A DNA stretch of 64,000 bases, taken from the NCBI RefSeq assembly GCF_001625215.2, contig NC_030381.2:1017131-1081130 (forward strand), written 5' to 3'. The notes beneath the pieces are model-generated. The model was not told the origin of the DNA. It saw only the letters and a program-made list of their open reading frames with translations, and ran no database searches. Made by a program: the position numbers and the translations under genes. Positions 38,801-49,665 of the stretch are shown here, one piece after another; position 1 is the first letter of the stretch; every line of letters begins with the position of its first letter. This stretch comes from Daucus carota subsp. sativus. Lineage: Eukaryota > Streptophyta > Magnoliopsida > Apiales > Apiaceae.

Positions 38801-41787
38801 AAGGCCTACCATAGGGGGTTGGTTAGTTGATGTCGAAAGATCTCGCATTAGTTCCGAGCTCCCTTCGTCCAAAGAGGTTGTCTGATTGATCGGCTTTCGA
38901 GTAAGCGGTTTTGTTCTTCGCCTCATCATCTATTGTAGATTAGTAGTGCGTCTGGCCCACTCTACTATAATTGTGAAAAGGTTGGAACACTTGGCCAAAG
39001 AAGGGTCCCGGTGGTTTAAAAGATCTCGCAGGTACCCCAAGTTGGCTACGTTATGTTTGTGCTTCCGTTTTTAAGTTCTTGAACTCTGAAAGGAATGCTA
39101 TGTAATAGTAGGAACTGCAAAACGAAGTATCTCAACCGAATCAATAGAAAAACAAATCATTTCTTAAACTACTATTATCTTCTTTTAATATGTATAAATG
39201 AAAAAAAAGACCATTAACCTGATTTAGCTAATATAAATACGTGCAAAAAAAAATATGAGAAGTTACATAACTATCTTGTATTTATCATGCAAAATCATAA
39301 TTAATTATGTGTGTACATATTTAAAGAAGGAAACTTATAATATTAATTGATATGTATGTGTGTGTGTGTGTGTGTGTTTAGGGTCCTACTCTACTACAAA
39401 CCAGTGATCAGAACAATTAGCCTTCAATTAAATAAATACATATATACACATTACCTTCTAATCATCACCATGATCATTGATTCCAGCCACCACCATTGAT
39501 TCTTGCCACCACCAAACTTGTTGATTTACTACAAATAGCCAATAGGGGGCAATAATATGTTTATTTAAAAACACAACAAAAAGAGCATAGATTTGTTTAA
39601 AAGATTGTATAGATCTAAAGGTGGGGAAAAGAGTTGAAGGTCAGAAGAGAGGCTGCTGGAGAAGATGAACGGAAATGAAGAGAGAAAAAAGAATCCATGA
39701 GCAAATGGGTGAAATGGGCAGCAATATGTTTGAAGAGGTGGGACAACAATGGTGGAGATGGCGGTTGGCGTACAGCCGGGGTCGGGTGAGAGTGGCTGAG
39801 GTAAAGATGGTGGGTGGCTGGGTAGGAGTGAGTTTGTTTTATTTAGTGATTAATCGAAGTAATTTAGTGATTATTGGAACTCGTCTTGTTTTATTTAGTG
39901 ATTAATTGAAGCAATTTAGTGATTGCGTTTACTGATTGGGGCTTATTTGTAGGTTTGTAGTTTAAGATGTTTTGTATTGGAGCAAATGCCTATATATGGG
40001 TCCCACTTCACTAGAAACCTCCTTGATATAAAAATTAGAAACTAAAATTTAAAAAAAAAAATCATATCGAAAGCACATGTGGTATGCCAATTGATCGTTG
40101 GGAGATGAAAAAAGAGGGAAATCAGATTTCAAAAAACCCTCACCGATTACGGGAAAAATCAAGATTAGGAGCCCGTTTGGCTGAGCTTATGGCTTATGAC
40201 TTAACGTGACTTATCTGATAAGCTGACAGCTTAAAATGTCTGTTTGGGTAATATTGACTTATGAGTTATTAAAAATATAATAATAAAAATAAAAGTGATT
40301 TATGAGTAACTTATGACTTATGGGTAAATCTTATCAAAGAAAAACTTTTTAAAAATTAAGTCACTGAAAAAAGTACCTCAAACTAACTTCTGGCTTTAAG
40401 TCAGCATCTGGCATATTTCTGACTTTAAGCCAGCTTCTGACTTGTTACACAAACAGACATTTTTCAGCTTAAATCTGGAAACAATTTTAAGTCCCAGCTT
40501 AAAGCTTGGACAAACACGCTCTGGATTTATCTAAGGGCTTAGATTAGTTTTGAGTTTTCGTTTTAATTTTTGGTTATTTGATCATTTGTACACACACATG
40601 TATTTACCATGGTTATCACGAAGACGAGGCGTCGAGTGTTGGGGTGTTCCAATACAATTTGGGTTGCCTAGACATATATGGGTAATAATTGTATGTATAG
40701 ATAATTATTATAGAAGGTATGAATTAGCCATAAAGTTAGATGAATAGGTAAGACGTGTATAACAAGTATGGTAAATCTTTGTGGCTGAGTTTATGGTGCT
40801 ATATCTATAGTTATATTGTGTCGCTTGGAGTCGCTCCAAGTGGCTGCTTGATTATTATGAGGCTTTAGTATGTTAGTTGGATTGTATTATGAATAGTAGT
40901 TTTGATTAATACTTCAAGTTGGGACGTTGATTTCAGCGTTATGCTTTTGTTTTATATTTTTGTGCGCAAGCTATTCATTAGAAGGTAATCTCATATTATA
41001 CTCATAACACTGAGTTCCTTGAAGCTCAACTTGGTGCAACTATGCACCAGGATAATCATGATCATGATAACCTATCCAATCAATGATAGAATGATAGTAT
41101 GGTGACAAAACATATAACTTGTACAAATCTTCCCATTTGAACTTATTAATCTATCACGTTTGATTAAAATTATAAAATTGACGTGTTAAGTTATATTTAT
41201 ATTAATTCTAGTAATTATATGTATAAAAGACTTGTTGACTATTTGTGACTAGTCAGACGATTTATGGATTAGTCTTCTTGAAGGTACTCGGGTGTCGAGA
41301 CTCGATTGGCTCCGTAATAACCACGGTTCTACCTATAATTTGTAGATGAAAATTTTCTTATAAACACCATATGGACCCACAACTAGAACCATACAAATAT
41401 ATTAGAGTGGAGATCCGCTGGGGCCTCCCTCACCACTATTTGGATATTAGATCTGGGGGACTGTGTTGATGGAAGAACCATTCTTTTATAAAGCTAGGGT
41501 CCATGTTTTTTTCCTTTTCCCCTCATACTATTTGTATGTTTAGGCACCATCACAGTGAGTGTAGTTATAAACTGTAGTGAGCATGATAGTGCATCTATTG
41601 GTTATGTTTCCTGCCAGGTTCATAGTGCCATTTTAGTGCAGTTGTTTTCGACCAGTATAAATTATTTTCCACCCTTGTAAAATAGTTGATGTTTGTGCTT
41701 TTCTTGCAGTGTGGTTCTGGTAGGTCTGTTGCTCCAATCAAGGCTGGTTTTCAGGCTCGTGTTGGTCGTCGAAAGGCTGGAACCTAG
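32872..41787 (+). CDS. EIF2B (eIF2-beta): Eukaryotic translation initiation factor 2 subunit beta
   Basis: Nine coding exons: 32872-32922, 33028-33130, 33216-33271, 33350-33404, 33544-33635, 34315-34460, 35209-35351, 35696-35781, 41710-41787. They give 269 residues, close to the 268 of the Arabidopsis protein. As part of the eIF2 heterotrimer it helps carry initiator Met-tRNA to the 40S subunit and binds eIF5 and eIF2B through its lysine boxes. Two K-boxes are seen, residues 25-31 and 64-69. The acidic stretch [11 protein letters not shown], the central eIF2B/eIF5 fold ([19 protein letters not shown] onward) and a C4 zinc finger with Cys 221, 224, 242 and 245 follow. The last intron, 5928 bp and packed with transposons, falls between residues 244 and 245, just before the fourth zinc ligand. 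Correct splicing of that intron is needed for function. Confidence 0.96.
34435..35045. repeat. Tandem duplication covering the end of exon 7 and part of intron 7 of eIF2-beta
   Basis: A unit of about 304 bp starting in exon 7 is repeated once: AACTTCATGGATCTCTGCAG at 34438 and AACTTCATGAATCTCTGCAG at 34742. Later matching blocks include TGATAAGTGAG, TAGCTACATGTTG, ACCAGGCAAG and CAACCATAGACAACT. In the second copy the donor AAC|GT has become AAC|TT, so the copied exon end cannot be spliced as in the original. The copies have clearly diverged, so the event is not recent. Confidence 0.85.
36196..36835. mobile_element. Non-autonomous hAT-like element in the last eIF2-beta intron
   Basis: Ends CTGTGAAGCAGGGATACGG and, inverted, CTGGGAAGCATGGGTGCGG. 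The flanks are an exact 8-bp duplication CAGAATAG at 36188-36195 and 36836-36843. The left third is very GC-rich, with many GGTGCG motifs; the right end has CGCACCC repeats. The open frames here are composition artefacts. Confidence 0.85.
37228..37310. mobile_element. Terminal fragment of a MITE
   Basis: GGGGCCGTTTGGCTAAGCAG followed by AGAAGCC and CTGCTTCTGCCCCGAACATG. The motifs recur at 31850-31990. Only one end is seen, so this is a fragment. Confidence 0.4.
38303..38508. mobile_element. MITE-like inverted repeat in the last eIF2-beta intron
   Basis: Left arm TGGCCTGTTTGGGAACTTGA and inverted right arm TTGCATTTGGGAACATGTAT, both continuing TTTCATTTxAxATT. About 205 bp, no coding capacity. 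Probable hAT or PIF-type MITE; the target duplication is unclear. Confidence 0.6.
38640..39080. other. Unidentified repeat-like segment with higher GC
   Basis: Sequence of higher complexity than its surroundings, with open frames of 62-83 codons on both strands. Phrases such as GGTCCCGGTGGTTTAAAAGA look transposon-derived, but I recognise no domain. Confidence 0.3.
39380..39993 (+). mobile_element. (TA)n-targeting inverted-repeat element, copy 1
   Basis: Left end AGGGTCCTACTCTACTACAA and inverted right end ATAGGCATTTGCTCCAATAC, matching the left and right ends of the 45563 and 46447 copies. It contains CCACCACC-rich and GGTGGxxGG-rich stretches. It lies in the eIF2-beta last intron next to a (TG)n tract. 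Confidence 0.65.
40170..40523. mobile_element. MITE with AAGTC/GACTT repeats in the last eIF2-beta intron
   Basis: Ends GAGCCCGTTTGGCTGAGCTT and, inverted, GAGCGTGTTTGTCCAAGCTT. Inner arms share AAAATGTCTGTTTG. The core repeats TAAGTCA motifs. A truncated relative is at 6250-6575. No clean target duplication. Confidence 0.7.
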
Positions 41788-42725
41788 GTCGTGCTTGTCA
41801 CATCTATGCCCAATTTGTGTGTTCACTGAGTTGTGCTTGTCACATCTATGCCCTCTATGTATTAGTATGTTCCATCAAATTTTATTGACTACCTGTTCAT
41901 AATGTTTGATGACATTACAGAAGTCTTGTGTATTTTGAGATATTTGAGTACTGAACTCTGTGATTAAGCAGTGTGATCATCTTCGAATCTCGTTTATTCA
42001 GTTTTACATGGGTTCACATAAATGCGCTTATTTACAAGAGGCTGACTTGTTTTTGATAAGAGAATTTTTGGGTGGGTATCCCCTAACAATCTAACATGTA
42101 TGTTGTAATAGAAAATCCAATTTTGTTGGGAAAAAATATCATAAATCTTTTGGTGTATGTACGTGTACTAGTTTATAATCAGTGTTTCATAATATAGTGT
42201 TTTATATGAAAAATGTTAGGTATGTCAAAAAATATCTTCTTGATTATTCTCATACTTATAATAAAATTTTGGGATATGTAACATTATTCGTTATTACATG
42301 TGTGATTGTATTCTAGAAAGAAGACATATAGTCTTAATACTTCAATTTTCTTAGAAAATGATCTTTTAATACTTAAAGAATGATTCGCTAGATTGTAATT
42401 ATATAATGAAATATTAACTGAATTTAATATATGAAATATATATATATGCCAATATTCTTAGTACACCGTTGTAATTCATCAAATTTATTATAAATTCTAT
42501 TATTGAATACATATAAATATATTTTTGAAACCGATTCTACAAGAATGATTTTGAATGATTATTATTTTGTTATACAATCATGTTGAGATATTGCATAATT
42601 TTAGATGATATTTAGAAAAAAAAATTGTATAACTTTGTTTTCGGTTTAATAATCAAAATTTATAACTACACTAGAAATTGCTGAATCAACTGCTCCTATT
42701 CCATAAAAAAATATTATATATATAT
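41788..42725 (+). other. eIF2-beta 3' UTR and AT-rich spacer
   Basis: The first 250 or so bases after the stop codon are likely 3' UTR (a short repeat TGCTTGTCACATCTATGCCC occurs twice around 41793 and 41834). The remainder is AT-rich with no feature seen. Confidence 0.5.
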
Positions 42726-43286
42726 AGGCAAGTCCTCAAATACAAACTCCTTACAGTACAAATATACAAACAATCACTAAATGTGTTGAACATAAGCACT
42801 AAATGTTTGAATAGAATCACTAAATCTACCAGGCGGGTCTGATGGAGAGATAAGGGAAGGGAAGCCCTTATGGGGCGGCGTAGCCGCGTGGTGATGCAGC
42901 GCGGCCGGCAGCAGCCCCGACGCCAACACGGCTGCAGTGCCAGAAACACGATTGAGGGAGAGAGACACGATTGAGGGTGAGCAGAAAAGCAGTGGTGATA
43001 TCGTGTGCGTGTATAGCACTGCTCAGTGAAGACAAACAACCAGAGAGAGAGCTGCTGGCATTGGTGGTGGTGGTGGGTGGTTGAGAGAGAGAGAGAGTGT
43101 GTGTGGCGTTGGTGTGTGGCGCTAGTGGGCGGTGGTGTTGGTGATTCGAGGTGATTATGGTGGTGATGGTGATGGATATATGTATGTATTTGTTAAATTA
43201 AAAACTGTTAATCACTAAATATTATTGTCATAATCACTGGTTTGTACGTTTGTACAGTAAGGAGTTTGTACTGGAGTAGGACCCTA
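42726..43286 (-). mobile_element. (TA)n-targeting inverted-repeat element, copy 2 (inverted)
   Basis: Left end AGGCAAGTCCTCAAATACAA and inverted right end AGGGTCCTACTCCAGTACAA, set in TATATATA on both sides. Compared with copies 3 and 4 the termini are swapped, so it lies in the opposite orientation. Inner motifs ACTCCTTACxGTACAAA and ATCACTAAAT occur near both ends. The middle is GC-rich, with GGTGGTGG and GAGAGAGA tracts. Confidence 0.75.
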
Positions 43287-43629
43287 TATATATATACATT
43301 ATGTATATATTTATAACAATTTGCTACGGGACTGCATATAAAAGGATATGCTATTATATATAAGATTCTATTCCAACATTATTAAATTGAAATAATACAT
43401 ATGATATGCAAATTACCAGATATGCAAATTAAAAGTTGTAAGATGAATAAAAATACGGTGAAAATAGATTTCGAAAAAGTTACTGAATATTTTCTAAAAA
43501 CACATATAAAATTGTTTTGTAAGAACACTCATATAAAATGAGTAATTTGAATACATATAAAAGAATTAGGTATATAGGTGAGTAGATAAAAATGAAAATA
43601 AAATACCCTAGAAATTATTTGATATAGCA

Positions 43630-44390
43630 TGTGACCGATAAATAAAAGGGCTTAACTCATAAATACCCAAGTTTAAATCATTTTTTGCAAAATTACTTTC
43701 ATTTTTTAAAACAAATTGCAAAAATACTATACTTCAAAACATATTTGCAAAAACACGGTGGTTGCATATGCAACCATATCTGCAACTCTAGCAACCATAT
43801 ATGCAACCACAAATGCAACTTTGAATTTTTTTTAAAAAAAAATTACGTCAAGTTGAATTATAAGTTGCAATTGGCTGCAAGTAAAAAAAATGAATGCCCC
43901 TGCAGGGCTGATAACAATAACACAAAAACAACCACAAAAGCAAAATCAACAAGTATTGCAACCAAAAAATCAACAAAAAGAGACGAATTTGATGGGGGAT
44001 GTGGGAGGGGAAGGAGAAAAAGGGGTTAGGGTCAGGGATTGAGTGGATATGGAGACTCGGTCAATTGAGTATATCACAACTCTCGTACATCTTCAGTCCT
44101 CTCTAACATTCGCTTCACCTCCAAGATCTCACAGGCCGAGATGGAGGTGGGCGATGTGATGACGAGAGATAAGGTAAGTGATCGTGGTGGAAACGGCCGC
44201 CCGACGGTGAATTTTTTGAATGAGAAAGACGAAAAGAGAGTTGGTTAACTGGGATGGGGAGGAGAGATGAAACACGTAAGGTTACAATTGTTTTTTGAAA
44301 AGCACGTAAATATGAAAAGATTCTGTAAGTACCGTATAATTGCAATTAACTATATGAAATGTGGTATATTGGTAAATACCCTAAATAAAA
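43630..44390. other. Unidentified repeat-like segment
   Basis: Starts with AAATACCCAAGTTTAAATCA and ends with GGTAAATACCCTAAATAAAA, with a GC-richer centre and short GCAACCATAT-type repeats at 43760-43830. Such layouts are seen in plant Mutator-like elements, but the ends do not form a clear inverted repeat. A 114-codon open frame (43685-44029) is lysine-rich and has no domain. Confidence 0.35.
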
Positions 44391-45527
44391 CAATTATATT
44401 ACTTTTTGCATTTTAACTAAGAAAGTGTTCATGTATTATACCATAAAATTAAGAAAATTGTATTAGCGATGGTAATGTTAATTGAAGATACGGTATAACC
44501 TCATTTACAACCTCGTTTGTAACATTAATAATCCAAAAATCAACCAAATTAGTTGAGTTTTTTGATCGTAATTTAAAAAGTAAATTTAAAAACTTACATT
44601 TTTTCAAATTTATCTATATGTAATTTGAAATCGAGAATACGATATTTATGGAGAATATATTCGACTTGTGTTTTAATAAATTTTCCATAATTAGAATTTT
44701 TAGAGTTTAAGCATAATGATTCAAAATCTAATGAATGTTGGTGAGATTTCAACTTCTTGAAATACACTGAACGAACCATAAATTATCATCAGATTTTAAT
44801 AGATTTAAATAATCTTAATTGAATATTGTCAGATTTTTATGCACAATTTAAAATCTTGATGAAATATTACAGATGTATATGATAATTTAAAATTTAAATT
44901 AAATATTCCAATATTCTAATATAGTTTTACAAATCAGTGAATACATTCAAATTTCATAAATAAATAAATATCTTTTAAAATTTTAATTAAATGCAACTCT
45001 GTGTATATAAATGCTGACTTGGTTCAAGTAGGCCTGTCAATGGATCGGGTTCGGATCGGATCAGCGTAAATCCATATTCATATCCATTTATTTTATCGGA
45101 TTCAGATTCGGATTGGATCATGGCCGGATATTTTATAGGCCGATCCATATCCGGATCCATCAGGATCACGGATCACGGATCGGATATCCGGATTCCAGAT
45201 CCATTTAATTTTTTCTGATTTTTTATTCAGATTTAAAAGTATTTTTAAAAAAATTATATCGGTGATTCTTCAAGGAAGGGCAAGATGAAATGAGACACCA
45301 TGATACATCATACAAGTAACTTGTTACATTTTTATTCAATAAAAACAATCACAAATTAAGAGGAAAATACATAAAATGGTAGAATTTTCGAGATACCAAT
45401 ACTAGTTGCTATAACTCTATAGCTCATTCATACGAGTTAATTAAATGATTAATGAAACATAGTCACAATCCACGACTCACATAAATAGTATTCTGGGACT
45501 ATTGTAACTAAAAATAACTACTACAAT

Positions 45528-45562
<35 letters not shown>

Positions 45563-45567
<5 letters not shown>

Positions 45568-46433
45568 CCTATTCCAGTACAAACTCCTTATGCTACAAAC
45601 GTACAAACTGGTGATTATGACAATAATATTTAGTGATCAGCCATTTTTAGTGTTACTAAACTCTAACAACCCCATCTCCACCTCCATCTTCACCAACTCC
45701 ACCTCCACCTCCTTCAGCTCCGCTTCCGCTGTCACCTCCACCATAACCACCTCCACCTCCATGATGCCCGCCCCCTCCATAACCACCACCTCCATGTCCA
45801 CCTCCATTATTTTCTATCACCACCAAATCCACTCTCACCTCCACCGTGCCCTCCCGCCTCACCTCCGTCACCTCCAGCCTCACCTCTGTCGTCTGAAAAC
45901 ACAGCCACATCCTGGTGTCACTGTCACTAGCTTCTGTGCTGTACCCGTTGTTTTACCAATTTCTAAAGTGATAATCACTAATTTATAAAGCACAAATCAC
46001 TAATTTGCAAAGCGAAAATCACAAAAGTATATAGCAGGAGGCGTAAACAGCGGACTTGTGGAGACGTGATGGTGGGTGAATTCGCCTCTGCCTCTGCCAC
46101 TACCATTGCACTACCACCGTTGACACCCCATCACCAACATCACCACTGCCAAAACGTAGTATCATCAAACACCAAAATCACCGCAACTTCAGCACTAAAT
46201 TATATCTATATGTTTGTATCTATCTCAATGGGAACAAAATTCAGTTGTAGCAAACTATATTGATTTACATCGGGGCAGGTTGAGAGAAAGACGGAGGTAA
46301 GAGAAACGAGGAGAGAGAGAAAGTAGATCTGAGTAAAGAAAGAAAAATGGATTACTGTGTATGAGTTTTGTTATTTTTATATATGGTTTGTAGTTTGTAT
46401 TTTAAGATTGGTTTGTATTTGAGCACTCCCCTA
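45563..46433 (+). mobile_element. (TA)n-targeting inverted-repeat element, copy 3
   Basis: Begins AGGGTCCTATTCCAGTACAA inside a (TA)n tract and ends TTTGAGCACTCCCCTATATA. The inverted right end, AGGGGAGTGCTCAAATACAA, is similar to the left end. It has TTTAGTGATCAG and ATCACTAATTT motifs, a CCACCTCC-rich block read as a glycine-rich 84-codon frame on the minus strand (45910-45656), and no transposase. Near-identical to copy 4 directly downstream. Confidence 0.85.
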
Positions 46434-46446
46434 TATATATATATAT

Positions 46447-47317
46447 ATGGTTCTATTCCAGTACAAACTCCTTATGCTACAAACGTACAAACTGGTGATT
46501 ATGACAATAATATTTAGTGATCAGCCGTTTTTAGTGTTACTAAACTCTAACAACCCCATCTCCACCTCCATCTTCACCAACTCCACCTCCACCTCCTTCA
46601 GCTCCGCTTCCGCTGTCACCTCCATCATAACCACCTCCACCTCCATGCTGCCCGCCCCCTCCATAACCACCACCTCCATGTCCACCTCCATTATTTTCTA
46701 TCACCACCAAATCCACTCTCACCTCCACCGTGCCCTCCCGCCTCACCTCCGTCACCTCCAGCCTCACCTCTGTCGTCTGAAAACACAGCCACATCCTGGT
46801 GTCACTGTCACTAGCTTCTGTGCTGTACCCGTTGTTTTACCAATTTCTAAAGTGATAATCACTAATTTATATAGCACAAATCACTAATTTGCAAAGCGAA
46901 AATCACAAAAGTATATAGCAGGAGGCGTAAATAGCGGACTTGTGGAGACGTGATGGTGGGTGAATTCGCCTCTGCCTCTGCCTCTGCCACTACCATTGCA
47001 CTACCACCGTTGACACCCCAACATCACCACTACCAAAACGTAGTATCATCAAACACCAAAATCACCGCAACTTCAGCACTAAATTATATCTATATGTTTG
47101 TATCTATCTCAATGGGAACAAAATTCAGTTGTAGCAAACTATATTGATTTACATCGGGGCAGGTTGAGAGAAAGACGGAGGTAAGAGAAACGAGGAGAGA
47201 GAGAAAGTAGATCTGAGTAAAGAAAGAAAAATGGATTACTGTGTATGAGTTTTGTTATTTTTATATATGGTTTGTAGTTTGTATTTTAAGATTGGTTTGT
47301 ATTTGAGCACTCCCCTA
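46447..47317 (+). mobile_element. (TA)n-targeting inverted-repeat element, copy 4, tandem twin of copy 3
   Basis: Same order, length and sequence as copy 3 apart from a few base changes and small length changes (one extra GCCTCT unit, one short deletion in the CATCACCA region). A short TA tract separates the two copies. The twin arrangement means either two insertions into the same microsatellite or a local tandem duplication. Confidence 0.85.
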
Positions 47318-47669
47318 TATATATATATTTATTAATATTCTACCGGATCGGGTCATTAACGGATCGGATCACCCTAAATCCATATCCGCTCCATTTATTA
47401 TCGTATTTTTCTTATCGGATCAGATTTCGGATCGAATTTTTTTCCGATGAATCCATATCCGTTAAGAAGGTCCCGGATCGGATCGGAGCTCCGGTCCATT
47501 GACAGGCCCAGGTGCAAGCCTAGAAGGAAGATTTACGGAACGCGGTATTGATAATTAGGATTTAATAGGTGGAGACATTGACTTTTATTTTATTTATGGA
47601 GAGAGAGGAGAGATTAAACTAGATGTGATACAGACCTGCTAGAAAGGATACTACTGGATTCAAGGAACA

Positions 47670-48170
47670 AAAACTTAGTCGGCGGTTCTCCCTCTCCCTC
47701 TCCCTCTCTCCCCCTCGCCATCGCCCTCCCTCCTAGTTTAAATCATAGTATGTTTTTTGTGTGCCTGTGCTTATATGAATTCAAAGCCCCTGTGATCATA
47801 TTTCATTTCAACTTAGGCGACGACAGTCTATCTTCAAGGTTTTGTAATTTGATTGTTCAAACGTAACAGAAACAAACAATCTCATTCTCAGATCAATTCT
47901 CCATCTCATCAATTATACTCTCCTTCCTTATCTTGCATACACTATTATTTTTGTTTGGGGTTGCACACAAAATCCCTTATTGTTGCTAATTTTATAATAT
48001 TGTTTATGATCAAGGCACTAACAGCGGATCATATTGTAGTCTTGATAGTGTTTTTCTTGTGTGTCAGGTGATGCAATGGATTGCACATGCGGAGTAGCTC
48101 AACTTATCTCTTCAACAGCTTGTTGATAAACTAACCCAGCCTGGATATCTCATTAGTCTATCTCTTAAGG
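47670..48170 (+). promoter_or_regulatory. Likely promoter end and 5' leader of the NET4 gene
   Basis: A pyrimidine tract (CTCCCTCTCCCTCTCC at about 47690) is typical of plant transcription start regions. Downstream, a segment after TTGTGTGTCAG (48068) and before AAG|GTCTCA (48170) could be a leader exon. If so, the 5' UTR intron runs about 3 kb to 51267 and contains the hAT-like element at 48392. This is inference; no transcript is available. Confidence 0.35.
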
Positions 48171-48651
48171 TCTCATTGCACCTTCCCCTCTAATTTCTTT
48201 TTTGTCTTTTCTCCCCCTCTCAGTTTACGTTTTTCTTTTGTATTTTTTATTGCATTTGTTCGATAAATTAATATCAATACCTCACATAGAATTCTTTGAT
48301 AGACTTGGTCAAAGAGAGAGCAAGTACAAGTTGAAAAGAACTCTTGACATTTTCTAATATTCTCCACATTTTCCTCTCTGTTCTTTCCACCTAGGGGTGA
48401 AAACGAGTCGAATAGGTATGAACAATAGTATGGTCGGATTCGGCTCGAATTTATAGTTATTCGTTCGAATTCGGTCCGGATTCGAACTAAAATTATATAA
48501 GTTTGTTCATATTCGATTCGAGTTCGAATATCAATATTCGTATATGATCCGGCTCGGCTTGAACGGATGCTAAATTTCTCATTTTTATATATTCGTATTC
48601 GAATCCGTAGAAGATAATTAAGAAATTATGAATACTTAAATAATTATTTAC

Positions 48652-48948
48652 TACTCCCTCCATCCCATTTTAAGTGTCCACTTTGCCAAAAAAAAATTCC
48701 CAAAATATGTGTCATACTCTTTAACCCATGCATTTTTTACTAGTTCCAATATGGTATTAATTACAACCAACTAGTTCCAATATGAAGAAAGGTCAAAAAC
48801 ATAGTAGAAGTGATGCTATAGGTAATTAATATTTATAAAAATCAAGACAAATAGGTGTGTGAAGATAATGGTAAAAACATTACATTAATTGTTTCTTAAG
48901 ATGTGTGAAATTTGCAAAGTGGACACTTAAAATGGGATGGAGGGAGTA
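48652..48948. mobile_element. Stowaway-like MITE nested in the hAT-like element
   Basis: Begins TACTCCCTCCATCCCATTTT and ends with its near-perfect inverse AAATGGGATGGAGGGAGTA. Inner arms share AAGTGTCCACTTTGC. TA borders. It is younger than its host element. Confidence 0.9.
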
Positions 48949-49019
48949 TAACTAAAATGAAATCATTTGTAGAGTATTATATTAATATAAATATTATTTA
49001 TATGATATATATGAGAAAA

Positions 49020-49665
49020 GTTCTATGGAGACTAATTTTTGTGGAGGCTTTAGAGACTTAATCACAGCCATCCATTTCTTACCCATCCAAGGGCTTGCAG
49101 ATATTTGTCCTGCACATTTTTTTTCTCTCCCTATCCTGTCCTCCACTTCTAAATCGGTGAACAAGAAGCAGAAATTCTAAATTCTGCATAACATAAAATA
49201 ATAATTCTATAATATTGGTGTTCAATCACCGAAATCCTAACAAATAAAAATAATAATTGCATACAAAATAAAGATGTAGTTGGACATTGTTATGATGGGC
49301 ACTAAACTCATTGTCATTGTCCTGCAACGAATTGAATTTGTTGCAAAATAACACTTAAATATATCACAAATATGCTAGACAAATTATTAATATTATATTA
49401 CTAGAAATGCGGGACAAAAATAGTGTGAGTTATAAAGATAGTTTTGAATTAAAACTGAAACAAGAAATACAGGACAAGAATATTAATAATACATTACTAG
49501 AAATGCAGGACAAGAATAATGTAAATTATTAATATTACATTACTAGAAATGCAAGACAAGAAATATTTAATCATGTCCATTAATTGTCATATTATTTTAA
49601 CGGCAGATCTTGTAGTCTCTAAGGACTCCAATCTCCAAAGTTTTGGTCTCCATTGAGCTCAACTC
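49020..49665. mobile_element. Nested MITE of the CTATGGAG family with internal repeats
   Basis: Left arm TTCTATGGAGACTAATTTTT and inverted right arm GCTCAATGGAGACCAAAACT; both then carry TGGAG and TTAGAGACT. Inside, a unit containing ATTACTAGAAATGC(G/A)GGACA occurs three to four times at about 49395-49565. Both borders are approximate. Confidence 0.6.

Larger units (their letters stand above)
45029..47510. mobile_element. hAT-like element with GGATCGGATC repeats, carrying two nested insertions
   Basis: Left end TAGGCCTGTCAATGGATCGG and inverted right end TGGGCCTGTCAATGGACCGG. The flanks are 8-bp GGTTCAAG (45021-45028) and GGTGCAAG (47511-47518), one mismatch apart. GGATCGGATC / GATCCATATCCG motifs fill both ends. 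The original element was about 0.75 kb; the rest is the tandem pair inserted in its (TA)n core. Confidence 0.85.

Noticed and set aside
42686..43039. Open frames of 117 and 80 codons on the minus strand
   Set aside because: They lie inside the (TA)n-targeting element and read through its inverted ends; no domain.
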